Below, piece after piece: positions 1-12,500 of a stretch of 64,000 bases of DNA. The DNA is from Gymnothorax reevesii (lineage: Eukaryota; Chordata; Actinopteri; Anguilliformes; Muraenidae), in the NCBI GenBank assembly GCA_029721435.1, contig CM056586.1:72211607-72275606 (forward strand). The letters are read 5' to 3'. Position 1 is the first letter of the stretch. Each line of letters opens with the position of its first letter. Made by a program: the position numbers and the translations under genes. Below the pieces are notes generated by a model. That model had not been told where the DNA came from. It saw nothing but the letters and a program-made list of their open reading frames with translations, and did not search any database.

Positions 1-49
1 CGGACGTAAAGCGAATGTCTGACCATTCCCGTATTTTCTTGTTTTTAAG

Positions 50-120
50 ATTCTGATGGTGGGGAGACTGGAGGTTCAGGCAGAGACCTGACAAGCCTGA
101 AAAAGACGGCAACGGCGTAA
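50..120 (+). CDS. Last coding exon of a + strand gene, probably pde1a (by gene order)
   Basis: A pyrimidine-rich tract ending TTTTTAAG (to 49) is a good splice acceptor. Reading with two leading bases (phase 1) gives 22 codons, SDGGETGGSGRDLTSLKKTA plus TA, then TAA at 118-120, followed by a poly(A) signal at 273. PDE1A is a Ca/calmodulin-activated cyclic nucleotide phosphodiesterase with a short, variable C-terminus after the catalytic domain. The split codon would give (D)SDGG, which resembles the ESDL start of the human PDE1A tail as I recall it, but the similarity is weak. The main argument is position: in human, PDE1A converges on PPP1R1C, which is next to ITPRID2. It could be the terminal exon of another gene; the catalytic domain is outside the window. 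Confidence 0.5.
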
Positions 121-272
121 GGGAACCCCAGAAAACAGTATCCAGATGGCACCTTAAAAGACACGCAGCCCAACTCTCTACTAAGACGGCTCCCCCGATT
201 TCTTTTTGATTACCATTTTTGTTCATTTACATGCGCTCTGTTACCGCGCCTTTCATTTTTGGTGTGAATGTT

Positions 273-278
273 AATAAA
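273..278 (+). promoter_or_regulatory. Poly(A) signal AATAAA of the left-edge + strand gene
   Basis: AATAAA lies 153 bases after the stop codon at 118-120, in a position normal for a short 3'UTR. Cleavage would be expected around 290-305. Confidence 0.5.
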
Positions 279-468
279 ATTCCTGCCAGCAGGCTGGCTG
301 TTGACCCAGCCTCCCATCTAGTCTGTGCCTTGTTTTCCAGTGTCTCGCTACGATGCCCACGCAAGTTTGGTATCACTTGTCATTGAAGCTCCTTCTATAT
401 TCTTAATTAAAAGTCTTTGCATAACAGTAAATTATATAAAACAAACATCATAATGTATTTTAAAGTGT

Positions 469-474
469 TTTATT
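469..474 (-). promoter_or_regulatory. Candidate poly(A) signal for ppp1r1c
   Basis: The + strand reads TTTATT, which is AATAAA on the - strand. It is the likely 3' end of a ppp1r1c 3'UTR of about 0.8 kb starting after the candidate stop at 1249. It sits under 200 bases from the opposing poly(A) signal at 273, so the two genes would end almost tail to tail. Confidence 0.35.
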
Positions 475-1248
475 CAAGTTCCTGTTCCTGAAATCATGGC
501 CCTCGAGGTCTGAGGGCTGCTGGTTTTCGCACCAGGGAGTCAGGTGCGAGGTCAGTCTGGCCAATCAGCACTGCTAGTTGTTCAGTTAATTACTTGGGAG
601 GAAAGAAAACCTGGGCTGGATTTGAGGTCCAGATTTAAGGATCCCTGATTTGAGTAGTACTGTATTTTGGGGGCAAAAAGTTTTAAAATTCCAAACAAGA
701 CAATTTTCGTGATTTCTTGTCAAACTAACCCCAAAGATTTAATCACTGCATTTAATTTAATCACAGATTTCTTTTTAAGCATCATAGTTTCCTCCCCAGA
801 GAGTCCCAGCCAATTTTGTATTTGAGTTTTGCATCGTTGCCTTGCTGTAAAAAAAAAAAAAAAAGAGTGCCTTCCATTTCATGCGAATATCGTAGGCGAT
901 TCCAAACTTTTGAGTGGTCATGTATGCTTCATAAGATTTCACTGGTAAACCTAGAAGGTGAATACAAAGAAAACTTAGTGCTGTATACGGACATTCCATG
1001 CTTCTGACCCGACCATTGTGCAGAAATATGCAATGAAACCTGCCCCTGAAGGGAGGGGTGCTGATCAGTGTTTTTACTGACACTTTCAGCTATTTAGTCC
1101 TTCACAGAACCAGGAAGCAATTATACTGGCTATATAGCAGGAAATCATTGGTGTGTAGTGTGTCTGTCTGTACGTGTATGGAAGTGTGTGTTCATGTGCG
1201 TATGCGAGCTTCCAGTTTTTAGATCATATAGGCTCGAACATACTTTCT

Positions 1249-1280
1249 TCATTCCACATCCGCTGACAGCTTCCGCACTC
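1249..1280 (-). CDS. ppp1r1c: Candidate terminal coding exon of ppp1r1c
   Basis: The upstream exon (4992-5058) ends one base into a Gly codon, so the next exon must begin with two bases. Here a CCACCAACAG acceptor is followed by GA, completing Gly, then nine codons (VRKLSADVE) and TGA. The human protein continues after the same split Gly with VKHLKGQ, so VRKL fits the first residues. The acidic human tail is absent, and the protein would be 92 residues against 109 in human as I recall it. The acceptor is only moderate. It may be a species-specific short tail or a chance match, with the true exon missed elsewhere in 300-4990. Confidence 0.35.
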
Positions 1281-3244
1281 CTGTTGGTGGTGAGAATCCA
1301 CCATTCAAAACAACCATCCATCTTCGTATGTGTGTGTTTGCTATGCATACAGCACATGCACTCACAAAGTTTGGGCTGCGAGCACACGTTCCCAAACGGA
1401 TCTGCATGAACCCCTGAGGACATGGGCGAATGACGCCATTAATGTCATGTAAACTAAAATGGACGCATCAAATTATGAATTAGGAGTAGCAGTGAATGGT
1501 TTTAAATACATAGTAGAAAAATGTGAAACTAATATGATTGTATAATAAAATAATAAATTAACAACAGAGACCTGCACTTTATTTTAAAGCTTTGACAGGT
1601 AGCTAATAACATTACGGTGGCGTACAGGGGATTCATCAGTGATTATAGGTCATTTACAAAAATAGACAGGGTTTAGAAACTCAGCTATAGCACCATAACT
1701 GCCCATAAAAGAGTTCAGGCATTATACCAGTGTTTGGCATTCTCCCAAAGAAATATAATGATATTGGCTTCTTTTTATCAATATATAAAGCATGTAGGCA
1801 TGGTGAAATTATTTCAAGTTTCAAGACTACATAGCTAAGTGGGCAAGATGCATGACCAGAATTACTTTGACCTCAACATGATTGTTCGCGCCACATGTGG
1901 TGGTTCCAGCATCTAAGCAATAAACGCCACCTTGGGATTTTCAAGTGTCAGTCTCTAAAGGCCACAAAGCATGGTTCAATAAGCAAAATCATCTAGTCAG
2001 CAGCAGTTCTACAGTATAAAATAATTCCCTGTGACAGAGCTCAGAGGAAAATGGGTACATAAACTACCAAAGTTCTCAAATTAACAATGTTTATAACACT
2101 GCCGTGCAGGGCAGTATCTCTGTATGCACAACATGTCATATCTTGAGGTCGATGGACGGCATCAGCAGAAAACCATCACATTTCCCACCTCTCTCAAATC
2201 AGAACAGGAGGATGAGGCTACACTCTGTACACGATCAACAAACAGAGGATTCGAAAAATGTATCCCATCGGACACCACAGTGAATTCCAGTTCTGAGATG
2301 TAGACTGTAGGGTCAGAATTTGGTGTCAACAGCATTGATTGACCAGCCCATCCTCACTTGAGTCAACAATTAATTTGGTTTCGCGGCTGTAATGGTGATG
2401 TTATGTCTTCTTGCCACACATAATAAAAATAAAATAATTACCAAAACAGATATGTTACAAAATTAATCTCTGCAGACTTGGACAGCCCTTAAATAAGGCC
2501 CCTTAATTAACATAATTTACATAATTTCATTCTGAGGGCACCAAAGTATTTTTTTCCAAGCAAATGTATCAAAATATGGCCATAGTGCAACCTTTCTCAA
2601 TTGGAAACTCCAAGCAGGATAGTCCATCATGCAACAGAACATGCACCATCTTGAGTTGGTTCCACAAATAAGAGAGTGACTTCAGTTTACTCCAAAGCCC
2701 TACACTGACCCTGATCTCAATCATGTATGGCACCAATCAGAATGAGATGAGATTGGAGGTATAGATCATGAATGGATAGTGAACAAACATGTAGGAACTA
2801 TGTGACGGTATTTAGTACATGTGGACCAAAATTCTTAAGATTAGTCTCTGGCAATTAATTGAACGTGCTGAACTCATTCTTAGAAGAAATCATGCTGTTC
2901 AACAGCCAAGAGGAAGTCAAATTATACGGTACTGAACATTTGCACCGGTTGGCGAGTGTATATCACAGCATGAGATTGGATATGCGGACAAATGCATTAT
3001 ACCCCCACTGGAAATACATTTGGCTCCAGCTGTTCAGAAAGAATGACATAACTGAACCTCTTTAAGAAGCAAGAATAGGTTTAACAGGTCCAGACTACGT
3101 TATGTGCCTTTGTGGATGATTTCATGTCAGTGAAAAAGCCACAACTTGAATGAACACCTTTCTTAAAGCATTTCTTTTACTGCAAAATGTTTTGGAAAGG
3201 TTTTATAACATATGCTTGACTTCAGAAAGGAGCTCCAGACCATA
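1281..3244. other. Stretch with no gene or recognised repeat
   Basis: AT-rich sequence, most likely the last intron of ppp1r1c if the 1249-1280 exon is right. A 68-codon + strand frame at 2859-3065 has no family resemblance, splice context or repeat content that I can see. Confidence 0.5.
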
Positions 3245-4852
3245 AAGTGCCGTGAAAAAGTATTCACCCCCTTCCTGATTTCTTCCTTTTTTGCATATTT
3301 TTCACACTTAAATATTTCTGATCATCAAACAAATTTTAATATTAGACATATTAGATAACCTGAGTAAATGCAAAATGCAGTTCTCAAATGATGATTTCAT
3401 TTATTAAGGGGAAAAATCTATCCAAACCTACCTGGCCCTATGTGAAAAAGTAATCCCCCCCCCATGTTAAATCATGAATTAACTGTGATTAACCACATTT
3501 TTTGAGTCCAGTTTCACTAGCCACACCAAGGCCTGATTACTGCCAGACCTGTTGAATCAAGAAATCACTTCAATAGAACCTGTCTGACAAAGGGAAGTAG
3601 GCTAAAAGATCTCAAAAAGCAACATGTCATGCCGCGAACTAAAGACATCTGAGAACAGATGAGAAACAAAGAAATTGACATCTATCAGTCTGGAAAGGGT
3701 TGCAAAGCCATTTCTAAGGCTTTGGGACTCAAGCGAATCATGGTGAGAGTCATTATCCGCAAATAGTGAAAACTAGGAACAGTGGTGAACCTTCCCGGGA
3801 GTGGCCGGCCGACCAAAATTACTCCAAGAGCGCATCAACTACTCATCCAGGAGGTCACAAAAGTACCCAGAACACATTTGAAGGACTGCAGGCCTGACTT
3901 GCCTCAGTTAAGGTCAGTGTACATGAGTCAACAATAAGACAGAGACTGGGCAAAAAATGGCATCCATGGGAGAGTTCCAAGGCAAAAACCACTGCTGAAC
4001 AAAAAGAGCATGAAGGCTCGTCTCACATTTGCCAAAATACATCTTGATGATCCCCTAGACTTCTGGGAAAATATTCTGTGGACTGACTAGACATAAGGTG
4101 AACTTTTTGGAAGATGTACGTCCCATTACATCAGGTGTAAAACTAACACAGCATTTCATAAGAAGAACATCATACCAAAAGTCAAACATGGTGGTGGTGT
4201 GATGGTTTGGGGCTGCTTTGCTGCTTCAGGACCTGGACAACTTGTCATAATTGAATTCTGCTCTCTGCTGGAAAATCCTTTAGGAGAAAGTCCGGCAATC
4301 AGTTTGTGACCTCAAGCGCACTTGGGTTATGCAGCAGGACAATGATCCGAAACGCACCAGCAAGTCCACCTCTAAATGGCTTAAGAAAAAAAAAACAAAA
4401 TAAAGATTTTGGAGCGGCCTTGTCAAAATCCAGGCTTAAATCCTATTGAGGTGCAGTGGCATGACCTTAAACAGGCCGTTCATGCTCAAAACCCCCCAGT
4501 CTGGCTGAATTAAAATAATTCTGCAAAGAAGAGTGGGCTAAAATTCTACTAAGGCAATGTGAGAGACTTATTGCCAGTTATTGCAAACATTTGATTGCAG
4601 TTGTTGTCGCAGAGGGTGGCACAACCAGTTATTAGGATTTAGGGGGCAATTACTTTTTCACATAGGGCCAGGTAGGTTTGGATAGCTTTTTCCCCTTAAT
4701 AAATGAAATCATCATTTAAAAACTGCATTTTGTATTTACTTAGGTTGTCTTTGTCTAATATTAAAATTTGTTTGATGATCTGAAACATTTAAGCAAGACA
4801 AATATACAAAAAAAAGAATCAGGAAGGGGTCAAATACTTTTTCATTGAACTG
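3245..4852 (+). mobile_element. Degenerate Tc1/mariner transposon with long inverted termini
   Basis: The ends match each other as inverted repeats of about 210 bases, beginning GTGAAAAAGTATT at the left and its complement at the right. TA dinucleotides flank both sides (3243-3244 and 4853-4854), the target site of Tc1/mariner elements. Between them a + strand transposase is recognisable in pieces, for example the HGGGVMVWGCFAASGPG motif near 4190-4240, but stops and frameshifts break it. This is a dead copy about 1.6 kb long, inside the 3' part of the ppp1r1c locus. Confidence 0.9.
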
Positions 4853-4991
4853 TATTTATTGATTAAGCATAGCAAAAAAAAGCCTACAAACAAGAGACAA
4901 AAAAAGACCATCAAGACACCTGTGCAATGAAAAACACCAGGTGGATGCCCAGCCATGCAGTGCAGTAATTGGATTTGTGTTGGAAGAGTAC

Positions 4992-5058
4992 CTTTCATGG
5001 AAGGAGGGGTGTAGACGCTCTGCTTCCTTTGAGCTGCGGACTGATCTGTGCTCGCTGC
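4992..5058 (-). CDS. ppp1r1c: ppp1r1c exon 4
   Basis: Acceptor TTGTGCCAG before 5058 and donor GTACTC after 4992. It is 67 nt: 22 codons (AASTDQSAAQRKQSVYTPPS and MK) plus the first base of Gly. QRKQSVYTPP is nearly identical to the human PPP1R1C block QRKQSVYTPPTIKG. Entry is phase 0 and exit phase 1. Confidence 0.88.
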
Positions 5059-8000
5059 CTGGCACAACAGAGAGATAAGTACCCGTGTGAGAGGGGTCAG
5101 GTTTCACTGGGGCTATTTCAGTGCAATTAGCCAGGCCCCATAACCCCCACACTCCAAAAATCAATATTAATTACATCAGGATGGACTCCATCAGAATGCA
5201 TCGAGGGAAAAACACATTGCCTTCTGGTAAAATGGAAAATGCCACCTATACAAGGGAAACCGTGTGGGTGATGGCTAACTATAAACACTGCCTTTCACAG
5301 AGAAGAGCCAGAACATGGTAAAACCGAAACAGCATCAGTTCAGAGAAGGGAGATAACGCTGATTGAAACAAACATTATCCTGATCATTGCCTGTGGTGAA
5401 CAGCTTACCTCTCCCTGACCGCCTGATGACTGCTGACCGACTGCTCCTAGGAGAAAAAACATCTCTGCAGGTCACCACTGTCACAAAATAAACCAGTATC
5501 AAAATGTTAGTAGGAATTTGCATTACTGAAGTTCGTGAGCCGTGCACCAATTTGAGCCTTTAGGTTTAAGAGGCTGTGCGCTCATAAAAATTGAATAACG
5601 TAATTATATTTTGAAAATTAAAATTAAATAGACATTAATAGCTCCTTCCTGGCTGAAGAAATGCTTTAATTTCGACACACAGTTGAAGTCACAATAAATG
5701 CATTTCTCAAATGATTGAATTTACTTACACTACCAAACTCAGATACTCCTTGATTTTCGTTAAGGTCGAGACAAAAAAAGAGTTATCGCATCCACCAGAT
5801 GGTCAGTCACATGTCAGCACAAAACAAACTATCCCAGTGATAGACACCCCAATCCCAGCGATAGACATCCCAATCCCAGTGATAGACACCCCAATCCCAG
5901 TGATAGACGCCCCAATCCCAGTGATAGACGCCCCAATCCCAGCGATTGACATCCCAATCTCAGCGATAGACACCCCAATCCCAGCGATAGACACCCCTAT
6001 CCCAGTTATAGACACCCCTATCCCAGCGATAGACATCCCAATCCCAGCGATAGACACCCCTATTCCAGCGATAGACACCCCTATCCCAGCGATAGACACC
6101 CCAATCCCAGTGATAGTCACCCCTATCCCAGCGATAGACACTCCTATCCCAGTGATAGACACCCCTATCCCAGCGATAGACACCCCAATCCCAGTGATAG
6201 ACACCCCAACCTACTTCTGCATGATAACATCTCTATGCCTTTTTTATGCAGAACCCTAACTCGGAAAAAGTTGCAACAGTATGGAAAATGCAAACAAAAA
6301 CAGAAAGCAGTGATGTTTCTGAAAGCAAATGAGAGTCATTAATATTTCAAGCTTGAGATAGTTTTGTGTACACAGAAACAATCTGCACGTGTGAAAAAGT
6401 TTTGTAGCCGTAGAAATATTCTTTTTTTTTTAATTTTTATTTAATTTTTTTTTTTAAATAAATTTGGCATCTCCAATCCCACCCGAATTTGGAATGCCCA
6501 ATTGGGGAACTATGTACAAAGCTTGCTCATATGCGACCCCTTGCTGCCAACTTAGGATAGTGAAGACAGTTCGCGACTCTCCTCCGAAGCACGTGCCTGT
6601 CAGCCACTGATTCTTATACACTCGCTGGTTGAATCTTCGCAAGTTCAGAGCGAGGGCGTAGGATACCCGGACATGAACCAAGCCGGAGTCTTCCTGACGA
6701 GCGCCCGTCTGGCCAACAGGAGGCGCTGGAGCAACGAACAAAGCTGTTATCGAATACCCAAATCCGGCAGTCCCTTCCCAATTTGTAACCCTGTAGCGCG
6801 ATAGCCAATTGTGCGCTACTCTGAAAAAGCTGCCGACCCCTGCCGGTGGGTACGCCGAGGCTCGAACCCGCGACGTAGTGATCACCTCTGCACTGCAGCG
6901 CAGTGCCTTAACCGTGTGAGCCACCCAGCAGCTGCCGTAAAATTTTCTGTGCATGAGTGACAATGTCTCAACCATACATATATCATCTGCAGGTAAAAAA
7001 AGTTTTGTTGCCGTGGAAATATTTTGTGCATGTAAGACAATGTTTTCTGCGAAGAGATATAGTTTAAACATGTGTAAAGGTTTTTGTTGTTGTAGAAATA
7101 TTTTGTGTACGTGTGAATAAAATTTTTGCAGGATCATCTTTAAGAGCAAGTTTTCCCAAAGTTTGAGAGACGGACACATAATTTTCCCATCTACATACGT
7201 GAGAATCCAACACTTCATTTTTGAAACTAGACAGTCAGTCTCTCGCTGGTCGACGTGTGTCCCTGGACCCCCTAAAGAAATCACTCCCAAAATCAGTAGG
7301 CTTTATGACTTTACCTCACACAAGGCCCAAGGTACAAAAGGAGTCGGTTGAAATTTGTGGCCTGTGGAGTGCTCAAAAGCTAATTTCTTTGAACGCGGTG
7401 GCAGCGGACGCGGTGCGACGACCGCTGATCCTGACTCGTCATACGGGAATACAATAAGCTTCCAAACCACAAAAGTGAGCTAATAAGGTGAGAAAAATGG
7501 CTTTGAGTTGCAGGTTGCGAGTCTATGAGGTGCCAATTCATTCAAAACTCTGCCAAGGACAGCACAACGCATGTCGAGTGTGTACTCTCACAGTGAATCG
7601 AGGATAGCTGGTGTAGCGTGTCGAGTGTGTACTCGCACAGTGAATTGAGGATAACTGGTGTAGCGTGTCGAGTGTGTACTCGCACAGTGAATCAAGGATA
7701 GCTGGTGTAGCGTGTCGAGTGTGTACTCGCACAGTGAATTGAGGATAACTGGTGTAGCGTGTCGAGTGTGTACTCGCACAGTGAATCAAGGATAGCTGGT
7801 GTAGCGTGTCGAGTGTGTACTCGCACAGTGAATTGAAGATAGCTGGTGTAGCGTGTCGAGTGTGTACTCGCACAGTGAATTGAAGATAGCTGGTGTAGCG
7901 TGTCGAGTGTGTACTCGCACAGTGAATCGAGGATAACTGGTGTAGCGTGTCGAGTGTGTACTCGCACAGTGAATCGAGGATAACTGGTGTAGCGTGTCGA

Positions 8001-9557
8001 GTGTGTACTCGCACAGTGAATTGAGGATAAATGGTGTAGCGTGTGGAGGCTTACACAGCTTGGAGTGATTCTGTCTCCTCCTCCTTTAGAAAGCCACAAT
8101 CAAGTTGGTGAATTTTGAATAAAGAAAACATTGCAAAACTGAGACAGCTGTAGGGTATGAGTAGGCTACTCAATATTTTCCCCTACATGGGGAACTGCAT
8201 TTGAATGATGTTCCAAAGTTAGCTAAGTTAGCTAATGCAGAAAAGTACGGTGAAATTTTGGAGCAACATATGCTGCCTTCAAGATAACATCTTTTTCAGG
8301 GACATCGACAGAGATTTCAGCAAGACAACTAAAAACCGCATTCTGCACGCATTACAATTGCATGGCTTTGTATGAAGAGGCTGTGTGTGTTGAACTGGCC
8401 TGCCAGCCGTAACAACTTGTCCCCAACAGGGAATAACTGGTGCATTTTGAAACACAAAAGGCAACAGAGAAGACCCCATACTGTTGCGTACCTTCAGACT
8501 TGCAGGAAGAAGGGGACAGAATTACCCCTGAAACACTTAATCACTCGGTGTCTTCAGTCCCCAAATATTTAATAAAGTGCTGTGAAAAGGAATGGCAACA
8601 TTACAAAGTAGTAAATGCTAAACTGTCCCAACTTTTTTGGAAATATGTTGCAAGAATCAAGATCAAACTTTCACTTTTAATTGTAATTGAACAAACCTAC
8701 CAACTTTTTCTAATTTGGGGTTAAATGAAAATAAGCCGCTGAAAACTTTAAACGAAGTTCATAAATAATATTATAGTCCATATACATCATGAATATGTCC
8801 AAGCATATCATACACATTAAAAATACAGTCTGTACACATTGGAATTACTCAGTCCATATGGAAGGAAATCAGTAGACATGATTTCGCCTCACCGTTGCAC
8901 CCAGGAGTCCCGGAGGGCGCACTGCACTCCTTTCATGGTAAAAAGCCGAAATGATTCAATCATTATTGTGATCTTAAATAATCAATATCAGAATCGGGTT
9001 TTTGGTTTTTGTCGCCCTCATATATCCTCATTTTCGCAGCAGCTGCTTTGAAAACAACCAGAATTTTTCATCCAATTGTGATGTGAGTGAACATAATTTT
9101 GTAGCTTAACTGTTAAAGTAGTTTTCATTATTTTCGTTGGGTAAATACATTTTTTGTGTATTTTTTGTATTATGACTTATGGATCCTTTTAATATTGAAA
9201 TCAGTATCCATACTTTAACAAGTAAATTATGAGACTTATTTTTTCACAAGATTAACATTTTAATACCAATGATTGTGAGGATGTAGATATATATACCCAA
9301 GAATGATTTCTCTCTAAGTGAGGACTGCTGAGATGAACGCATTTTTATCTGACATCATTATTTTAGTATTGGGATATCAGCTGCAGTGTTGAAAATGATA
9401 ATAAAGCAGTACTTGAAAAAAACTTCTAATGAGGGTCATCTTTCACCTGTATTATATTCAGAGCAGCTCACAAACGATTTTGGCAGTGTTTAACCATTTC
9501 AGCCTTATTGATTTTGTAGATATGTACAAATACATACATATGTGTGTTTGTGCATGT

Positions 9558-9592
<35 letters not shown>

Positions 9593-12500
9593 TTCCATAT
9601 TTGATGCCAGCTATGTTGCTTTGTGTTTTTGTCCACAACCCGTAATGTAGTTATTTTCTGCATTTAGTCATCATTGTTGCTGTTATTCCATTAATTGCTT
9701 TCTTCTCTCTGTTATTATTCTCATCCTGTTTCTCTTGCTCGTGTCTCTGTTTTCCCAGCATTCCCACCTCAGCCCTCCCCGTTCTGCTTTTTAATTGGTT
9801 CATTTGGCTCCCATATGTGTAACTGCCTCAATAGTCACACCTCCTACTTCTCACTGCACCTGATTTGAGTTTTCCTCTGGTGATTCGTTTGCTTCATAAG
9901 TTCTGTGTTTTCAGCAAGTTTGTTCTTGATTCAGAGCTACGTCTGAGCCTTTGTGTTTCTGAGTGTGATTTTTGAGGTCTAATTTCTTTTTGCCCGCAGT
10001 TTTTCAGTCTGCCTTGTGCTTGCTGATGAAGTTTCCCTGTTGTTCTCCGGGTGTTGTTACGTTTTACCTGCCTGTGAAACGAACCGCTACTCAAAATCTT
10101 TTATTCCCTCTGTCATTCATCATTTGAATTGCTTATAACCATTTTATTTAATTCACTTTTTTTTTCATTTTAATATATTTATCAGCAAAACTATTTATCA
10201 ACCCCCTTCCCCACTGAAGTCCTAGTCATTTTATTTATTTATTTTTATTTTATAAAAATATAAATATAATATAAAAAATTACTTGTATGTACTAATTTTT
10301 ACTGCATGTCAGTATGCGACCTGCTCCAACCATTTGCCCCTGGTGGGATTAATAAAATTGTCTGCATCTGAATCTAAATCTCTAGGAAAAATTTTCCGTG
10401 TCCTTCGACATATGATTCTGTCTTCTCCCTGATTTGGCATTCTTGCCGATTGGCATTTGATCCGCTGCTCATTTTTGACGTTGATTTAAATATTTGTCTT
10501 TGTGCTGCAAGTTGCCTGATTATAACTGAACTGGACAGCACAACCGCTCTTACAAGCCCAATAAAAACAGAGAAATTGATTTTCTGCCTTTGCTCAAGTC
10601 ATGAGTCCCAAGTCTGTCAGTTATACTTTCAATAATGCCATCGGTCTAGATACACCAGAGGAATATGTCCATTTTGTATTACAAAAACTGCATTATGCAT
10701 AATTTGTCTTTCATGATGTAGACATCATATTCCTCATTAAACAAATCCTTTGCTATACACTCACACTTACATTACAATCAGTCTGATTTAGGTTTACTGA
10801 AGCGTTTGTAGCCTGACTAATTGCTAAATAGACTTGTTTGTCATGGCTTTTGTGGGGGTAAATAATAAAGCTTCTGTTTTGCTGCAGCGAACAGGCAATA
10901 CAATACAGCTGGGAACTCAGGTAACGTCATACACCAGACCCCATAGAGCAATGAGGTGACTGTGTCACATTGTTGTTGTAGGTAAAACATCCCATTCATT
11001 GCTGTCATAAACATTTAAAAAATTGACTTCTGAAGTACTTCCCATCATTCTTAGGCTTGATTTCTGCATTATATCCCCTGTAATTACACATAATGTTTTC
11101 CTTGATCATGGTCAATATATAAATCATTTAATTTTTTCACCAGCATGCTAACCCCTTTTTAGCCTCAAAGCGATATGTCCCTCAATCCACCAGGTTCCCA
11201 AAGTGTTAGAAAGCAGCCATTGCTATCATTCAGAGAGTTTGTACTGACACAGCCCCAGCAGTTTTCACCTTTAAAGAACCATATGACATCTGAAACATTG
11301 ATTACTTTTTTTTTTTTTTAACAGATAAAGTGGTTTTTTTGAAGGCAAAAACTGCTAATGCTGCCCGATACAGCATCAATCTCACCCATTGTTAGCACAT
11401 AAAGGGAGGCTTATGGCATAGAAAGTAAAACTGTCCAGTGAGGCAAGTAATTAGTTGGCCACTGTATATTCTAATAACTTACTTAGTAAGTTGTCTAGAA
11501 ATGTAGCTGCTACCAATTCAAATGACCAGGCTAGCGTTAGCGAGTGTAAAAACCTTTTCGCCAGAGAACTAGCCAGCCAACTATTCAAGTTTGCCTTCAA
11601 TCACTATTCACTGTTTTCTATTAATTTCAATGCCCTGCATTTTAGCGAGTTAATGGTAGCCCACGGTGAAATCAGACGCTCAGGAGCAGATTTTACGGGT
11701 TTCCAGAGATGGCTAATGGCAAGAAAATGACATATCAGGTTTGTTTTTAATATCTGATCGGCCTCCGTCAAGTTGATACTGTGAATGTTTGCTGAAACAG
11801 AGGGATCAAACTGACCAAAAATAAATCTCAGACTTTTTGCGTTGGTGTAGTGGATATGTAGTTTGCAAAAATGGACAACATATTGGATTACAAATGTATT
11901 GGCTCTATATCTTTGACAATAAACTATTAATTTGAGTTGCATTCGTATACCTCACAGGTTAATTATGCAGCGTAGCGGCTCACAAAATTAATTCTAATTA
12001 AAGTAATGCTGGAACGTTTCTGAACCTCTGTATGTACCTGGTTTTTTTTCTTTAAATTTTTTTACAGATTACCTGTCTCATGTACCACCGTCAGCACAGA
12101 GAGATAATTTGAGCAAATATGAAAAAAAGAGTTATTTTTATAAAAATTACCCATAGCAGTTTTGAGGAATAAGTCACATACAAAAACTAAAAGGCTATTT
12201 TAGAATAATTGATGCTAAGTACGACAATTGTCATTAACTCTTTGGATTTTAAATCATTTCCCCTAAAAAAGTCTCCCTTCTGTCACATACTGCGCTTCTA
12301 TCGTTTTGCCAGAATACAAGGGTCCACTTTACAGGATAGTGGTAAGATTTTTTTTTTAATTTAGAATTAACAGGAAATAAATCTTGCATGAAAAAATTAT
12401 GATTTTTACACTTCGGCACTGGTATTTGCAACAGAAAAACTTCAATTCCAAGCTCAGGTTTTGATCTGATGGAAAGACCAATGTGACAAAGAGCTGCCTG

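Larger units (their letters stand above)
6252..8722 (+). mobile_element. Composite Tc1-like element enlarged by insertions and minisatellites
   Basis: The left end (AACCCTAACTCGGAAAAAGT, 6252) and right end (8699-8722, complement AACCCCAAATTAGAAAAAGT) are inverted copies of the widespread fish Tc1-like terminus. From about 8240 to 8650 the sequence matches the 3' part of that family's transposase, decayed, for example VSSVPKYLIKCCEKEW. The usual element is much shorter; here the middle holds a tandem 75-80-bp repeat, a SINE and a 47-bp minisatellite. No functional transposase remains. Confidence 0.72.

Noticed and set aside
2859..3065. 68-codon + strand frame
   Set aside because: No family resemblance, no splice or promoter context, and similar frames are expected by chance.
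5826..6212. Possible CRISPR-like array (regular 21-bp repeats)
   Set aside because: No spacers: the units are contiguous, as in a minisatellite, and the genome is eukaryotic.
6850..6935. tRNA gene suggested by A and B boxes
   Set aside because: The boxes belong to a SINE head; no acceptor stem pairing, and an A-rich retroposon tail follows.
7538..8099. 158- and 135-codon - strand frames
   Set aside because: They translate the 47-bp minisatellite in different frames; no start context or splice signals fit.
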